Shown here piece by piece: positions 60,185 to 64,000 of a DNA stretch of 64,000 bases. Within the stretch, counting starts at the first letter, position 1, and every line of letters begins with the position of its first letter. Both the position numbers and the translations under genes were made by a program. This DNA is from Orientallactaga sibirica. Lineage: Eukaryota > Chordata > Mammalia > Rodentia > Dipodidae. The stretch spans positions 1,619,001 through 1,683,000 of the forward strand of contig JAEOAD010002232.1 of assembly GCA_036365145.1 (NCBI GenBank), read 5' to 3'. The notes under the pieces are model-generated. The model did no database searches. It had not been told where the DNA came from and saw only the letters and a program-made list of their open reading frames with translations.

Positions 60185-60467
60185 GTGCACATCTTTAATC
60201 CCAACACTCAGGAGGCGGAGCTAGGAGGATCGCCATGAGTTCAAGGCCAGCCTGAGACTACGTAGTGAATTCCAGGCCAGCCTTGGCTAGAGTGAGACCC
60301 TACCTCAAACTCCCCCCCACAAAAAAGAGGTGTTTGGAATACTGTCTTTCAGACACCAAAGTGGCCATGGCATTTATGATCTCACAGTGGCTGATGCTAC
60401 CTACACAAGAACTGCATAATAGAGGAGAGCAAAAAATATATACATGGCATCAAAATAGAAGAGAGAT

Positions 60468-60650
60468 GGACTGGGAGATGACTTAATGGTTAAGGCACTT
60501 GTCTGCAAAGCTAAAGGACCCAGGTTCAAATCCCCAGGACCACATAAGCTAGATGCACAAAGTGGCACATGTGTCTGGAGTTTGTTTGCTGCCACTTGAG
60601 GCCCTGGCATGCCAGTTCTCTCCCTTTTTCTATATGTGTGTGTCTCTCTC

Positions 60651-60682
<32 letters not shown>

Positions 60683-60712
60683 ATACATACATACATACAT
60701 AAATAAATAGAA
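60468..60712 (+). mobile_element. DIP-type SINE, plus strand, with TAAA/TACA tail
   Basis: GGACTGGGAGATGACTTAAT head, GGTTCAAATCCCCAGGACC box B, tail of about ten AAAT units then (CATA)n. AATAGAAGAGAGA flanks both ends. Confidence 0.94.
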
Positions 60713-60849
60713 GAGAGACTAACTGCAAAGAAGAAGGGTTCAGCGGAGGGAGTTGAAGAGGGGTAAGAAAGGAGGGAATTATGATCAGGATACATTATGT
60801 GTATGTATGTAGGTTTTCAATAAACAGTTATATTAAAAAGAGACAGCTG

Positions 60850-61063
60850 GGGCTGGAGAGATGGCTTAGCAGTTTAGGCATTTGCCTGCAAAGCCAGAGG
60901 ATCCCAATTCGATTCTCTAGGACCCACGAAAGCCAGATGTACAAGAGGGCACATGCATCTGGAGTTTGTTTGCAGTAGTTGGAGGCCCTGGTGCGCCCAT
61001 TATCTCTCCGCCTCTTCCTCTTTCTCAGTAAATAAATAAATAAAAATATATTTTAAAAATCAA
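60850..61063 (+). mobile_element. DIP-type SINE, plus strand
   Basis: GGGGCTGGAGAGATGGCTTA head, GTAAATAAATAAATAAAAAT tail. Placed at the 3' end of the L1 relic. Confidence 0.94.
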
Positions 61064-61077
61064 AGAGAGAGAGAGCT

Positions 61078-61265
61078 GGCCAAGCACCAGCACTCATCGC
61101 ACCCTGCTTTCTTGCTGTGCTGAATGTGACCAGCGGCCTTAAGCTCTTGTTTGCTATGCCTTCCCTGCCATAGTGGACTGTAACCTGGAACTGTGAACTG
61201 AAATAAACCCCTCCTCCCTTAAACTGATTTTTGTCAGGGATTTTGCCCCAGCAATGAGAAGTTGA
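61078..61265 (+). mobile_element. MaLR (ORR1-like) LTR, 3' part only
   Basis: TGCCATAGTGGACTGTAACC, GAACTGAAATAAACCCCTCC and AATGAGAAGTTGAACC follow the 3' half of ORR1-type LTRs as I remember them. Truncated at the left by the DIP. Confidence 0.7.
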
Positions 61266-61292
61266 ACCTGAAGGTATATGTTTTGTCCCTTT

Positions 61293-61458
61293 AAAAAAAA
61301 AAAAAGATTTTATTTTTATTTATTAGTGACAGCGGGGGGGGGGGTGTGAGAATGGGTGTGCCAGGGCCTCTAGACACATGCACCACCATGTGCATCTGGC
61401 TTACATGGGACTTGGAAAATCAAAGTGGGGTCCTTAGCATGTGCCTTAACTGCTAAGC
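61293..61458 (-). mobile_element. DIP-type SINE, minus strand, shortened
   Basis: GATTTTATTTTTATTTATTA tail, G-run, body deleted around CTAGACACATGCACC, ends TTAACTGCTAAGC. Confidence 0.85.
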
Positions 61459-61459
61459 A

Positions 61460-61901
61460 GAGGGATATGGCACAGAAATGAAATCTATGGGCTGAAACTT
61501 CTGCCTGTTTAGCTGCAATTATAGCTGCAATTATATGAGAGATTAAAACCTTTGAGATTGGGTCAGCTGACCTGAACTGGAGCAACAGGAAGAATGTAGA
61601 CTCTTTTGAAGGGGCCTGAGTGCTCAAGGAGTGTCCTGTTCTTCAAAGTCTGTGTTATTTCCCCTGGATTAACAAATTGGCACCCTACCTGGTATTGTGG
61701 AGTATAAGAAATGTAGGAAAAGCAGAGTCATTGACTTTGCATTGCAGTCTTGGAAAAGGCCATGGGCAGTGTGAAGCAAGTTTGGGGGATGCCTGCATGG
61801 AGACCCCATGGAGCCATGAGGATGAACCATGGCTTGCAGTGGAGACCCAGTGGAGATGTCAGGACCTTGAGACAGCTGCTAAGTTTATGGGGGCCAGGGA
61901 A
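61460..61901 (+). mobile_element. MaLR internal-region remnant
   Basis: ACCTTTGAGATTGGGTCAGC and CCATGGAGCCATGAGGATGA segments lead into a purine-rich GGGGGCCAGGGAA just before the LTR at 61902, as in ORR1/MT-type internals. The frame at 61620-61967 runs through it and the LTR but shows no recognised domain. Confidence 0.65.
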
Positions 61902-62258
61902 TGTGGTGGTTTGATTCAGTTATCCCCCATAAACTTAGGTATTCTGAATGCTAGTCTTCCCAGTTGATGGCACTTGGAAATTAAAGCCTCCTGGAGGCAG
62001 TATATTGTTGGGGGCAGGCTTATGGGTATTATAGCCAGTCTCCACTTGCCAGTGTATGGCACAGTCTCCCCTCCCGTTCCTGTTGTCTACCTGATGTTGG
62101 CCAGAAGGTGGTGTCCACCCTCTGCTTATGCCATTGTTTTCCCCTGCCATCATGGAGTTTCCCCCTAGAGCCTGTAAACCAAAATAAACCTCTTTTTTTC
62201 CCCACAAGCTCATCTTGGTTGGGTGATTTCTACCAGCAATGCAAATCTGACTGCAACA
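61902..62258 (+). mobile_element. MaLR-type 3' LTR (different subfamily from J1)
   Basis: TGTGGTGGTTTGATTCAGTT ... AACCAAAATAAACCTC ... AATCTGACTGCAACA, about 357 bp. It has an ORR1-like plan (TTTGATT start, CCATCATGGAGTTTCCCCC, AATAAA). No matching 5-bp duplication because the 5' end of the element is lost. Confidence 0.8.
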
Positions 62259-62584
62259 GGTGCTGTTGACAGAATCCTAACTTGATGAGGAGGGAAGCAA
62301 GGACATTAAGGCTGACAATAGACAATAAGTAACAGATAAATGATTTTGCCAGTAGTTGAGTCAGGTACTAGGGAAGATAATATGGCTGCTGGCAGGCGGT
62401 CATCAGAGAGTAGAAGGCACTGATTGGTAGTAGTGTGGATGGTGGTAAAGAGTCAGTTCAGGCAAACTGACCATGGGGATGAGAAGTTTGAAATAGAATG
62501 GAGAAAGTGAGCAAGCAGACAAGGATTGAGGGGCCACGTTCTTGGGTGGCTTGTCTGTGGGTATGTTGAATTTTCCTTCCTTCC
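62259..62584. other. Unique intron
   Basis: Nothing recognised. Confidence 0.5.
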
Positions 62585-62728
62585 CTTTTTTTGAGGTGGG
62601 GTTTCACTCTAGCCCAGGCTGACCTGGAATTCACTATGCAGTCTCAGGCTGGCCTTGAGCTGACAGAAATCCTCCAACCTCAGCCTCCTGAGTGCTGGGA
62701 TTAAAGGCGTGTGCCACCATGCCCAGCT
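62585..62728 (-). mobile_element. B1 SINE, minus strand
   Basis: TTTTTTTGAGGTGGGGTTTC to CCACCATGCCCAGCT. TATGTTGAA flanks both sides. Confidence 0.94.
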
Positions 62729-62755
62729 TATGTTGAAAATGTAAAAGTGAGAACG

Positions 62756-62944
62756 GGAGCTGGAGTGATTGCCCAGTAGTTAAGATGCTTGCCTGAAATG
62801 CCTAACAACCCAGGTTTGATTCCCAATACCCACATAGAGCAAGAGTCACAAAGTGGTGCATGCTTCTGGAGTTCATTTGCAATGGCTAGAAACCCTGGCC
62901 TATTCATTCTCTCTCTCCTTTCGAATAATACATAAAATAGTTTT
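62756..62944 (+). mobile_element. DIP-type SINE, plus strand
   Basis: GGGAGCTGGAGTGATTGCCC head; TC tail short; TAATACATAAAATAG. Confidence 0.88.
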
Positions 62945-63282
62945 TAAAAAATTGAAGTCCAGAAAAAATCAGGCGCCACCTAGTGCACAAACTCCCTGGC
63001 TGTTGCCTTTCTCCTCAATCCCACCCTTGCTGGATCATCCCTGGGGAACTGCCCTCTGACTCCAAATCCTCCCATTCCTCAAGAGCCAGTTCTTCTGATC
63101 TCCCAGCTGTCAGGTTCGCCTCCTCACCCAAACTTTCTCACTCTTACTAAGTCATGCTTTTCATTCTTTTTTTTTTTTTTTTTTAACTATTAAGTGACAT
63201 GTGCCCTGTGAGATGTTGGGTACTTACATTGTGCCAGGTTTTGTGCCACATGACAAGGTCCACTGATTAAAAATCGCAACCT
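62945..63282. other. Unique intron with poly(T)
   Basis: CT-rich sequence and a T run at 63168-63184; no gene. Confidence 0.5.
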
Positions 63283-63432
63283 AGCCGGTGTGGTGGTGCA
63301 CGCCTTTAATCCTAGCACTTGGGAGGCAGAGGTAGGAGGATCACCATGAGTTCGAGGCCAGCCTGAGACTACATAGTGAATTCCAGGTCGTCCTGGTCTA
63401 GAGCGAGACCCTACCTGCAATAACAAAACCAA
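63283..63432 (+). mobile_element. B1 SINE, plus strand
   Basis: TAGCCGGTGTGGTGGTGCAC to GAGACCCTACCTGCAATAAC, then (CCAA)n. Confidence 0.93.
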
Positions 63433-63820
63433 ACCAACCAACCAAACAAAAAAGAACAGGAGTATTGTGGAGTGCAATATGGTGACCCAGGTGCCAAGAT
63501 GACCAGGCAAGTGAGCAGGAGTGCTGATATCTGCTGGTAACCAAAGCAGGTAGGTTTGATGGCTATGATAGCGTGATGGGTGCTTCCATGTGGCTGGGAT
63601 GTTTGAGGAGTGAAGATTTGGAAGCAGCTGTGTAGAGGCCTCTCTTGGATCATGGGTGATGGGGAGAAAACAAACAAATCATCACTTGAAAAGGCATCTG
63701 AGAAATAGTTGTCCTCTAGGGGTACCCAGGAGACACTTAGGTTGCTGTGAAATCTGAGCATTCATAGAGGGTAAGGCTGAAAATAAAGAGGGTTTTCTGA
63801 TTTTAAAAACGTGCGTTTTA
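63433..63820. other. Unique intron
   Basis: No feature recognised. Confidence 0.5.
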
Positions 63821-64000
63821 GGGCTAGAGGGATGGCTTAACAGTTACATCACTTGCCTGCAAAGCCAAAGGACCCAGGTTCGATTCCCCAGGACTCATGT
63901 AAGCCAGATACACAGGTGGTACACATGTCTGGAATTCATTTGCATTGGCTGGATGCCCTGGTGCACCCATTCATATTCTCTCACTCTCTCTCTCTCTGCC
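63821..64000 (+). mobile_element. DIP-type SINE, plus strand, cut by window end
   Basis: GGGCTAGAGGGATGGCTTAA head, GGTTCGATTCCCCAGGACTC box B, (TC)n at the edge. Confidence 0.94.

Larger units (their letters stand above)
58377..60330 (+). mobile_element. B1 SINE, plus strand, split by an ERV
   Basis: The first 20 bp (AAGCCAGGCATGGTGGTGCAC, 58377-58396) and the remainder (60185-60330, GTGCACATCTTTAATCCCAA to ACCCTACCTC) make one B1 interrupted by the ERV after GTGCAC. Confidence 0.92.
58266..60840 (+). mobile_element. L1 3'UTR, plus strand, hosting a B1/ERV nest and a DIP
   Basis: Pieces at 58266-58376, 60331-60467 and 60713-60840 read in order along the L1 3'UTR of 45650-46230 (CAGCACTGAGACATCTCTGT; CTACCTACACAAGAACTGCA; ATTATGATCAGGATACATTA with a terminal ATTAAAAAG). 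Interrupted by the B1 plus ERV block and a DIP. Confidence 0.82.
20542..64000 (+). other. DYM: DYM intron, 5' part (downstream of exon B)
   Basis: At least 43.5 kb of the next DYM intron, starting at donor GTAAGT. All L1, ERV and MaLR copies listed below this point are intronic insertions. DYM introns are known to be very long in mammals, so absence of a further exon is expected. Confidence 0.85.

Noticed and set aside
61620..61967. 115-codon frame
   Set aside because: It crosses from MaLR internal remnant into its LTR; no recognised domain.

Overview
The window is nuclear DNA of a rodent, most likely a jerboa (Dipodidae, Jaculus-like). It is dominated by two young SINE families. One is a B1 (7SL-derived) family. 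The other is an abundant tRNA-derived SINE whose head reads like GGCTGGAGAGATGGCTTAGC and whose tail is (TC)n followed by AAATAAATAAA; it fits the DIP family of the B2 superfamily described from dipodoid rodents. The species assignment rests on these repeats and on memory, not on a search.

The only host gene I can support is DYM (dymeclin), read on the + strand. Two consecutive coding exons lie at 17928-18053 and 20399-20541, separated by a complete 2,345-bp intron. Their splice sites and phases are consistent (the Cys codon TG|T is split across the intron). Sequence before 17928 and after 20541 is flanking DYM intron; I found no further exon. Nearly every other open frame comes from SINEs, microsatellites, LTRs or L1 debris.

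Layout: 1-17.9 kb is intron packed with B1 and DIP copies and holds two LTRs of a MaLR-like family with exact 5-bp target duplications (7812-8193, 11972-12361). 17.9-20.5 kb carries the DYM exons. 20.5-29.5 kb is SINE- and microsatellite-rich intron with some repeat-free stretches. 29.56-33.9 kb is a minus-strand MaLR-type provirus largely duplicated in tandem in two nearly identical ~2.1-kb units. 35.3-46.2 kb is a decayed L1 interrupted by a second L1 that lacks ORF2. 49.8-50.2 kb shows serial insertions at one target site, including an 84-bp L1 5'-tip. 53.6-54.3 kb is a class II-like solo LTR. 58.3-60.8 kb is a nest: L1 3'UTR, containing a B1, containing an internally deleted betaretrovirus-like ERV with two LTRs, a Lys-type primer-binding site and 6-bp target duplications. 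61-62.3 kb holds further MaLR pieces.

There is no operon, CRISPR array or novel enzymatic system here. The interest lies in the insertion history: same-site reinsertion, a recent tandem duplication, ORF2-less and tip-only L1 copies, an inverted SINE pair, a leader tandem repeat in the ERV, and an unusually divergent DYM exon next to a well-conserved one.
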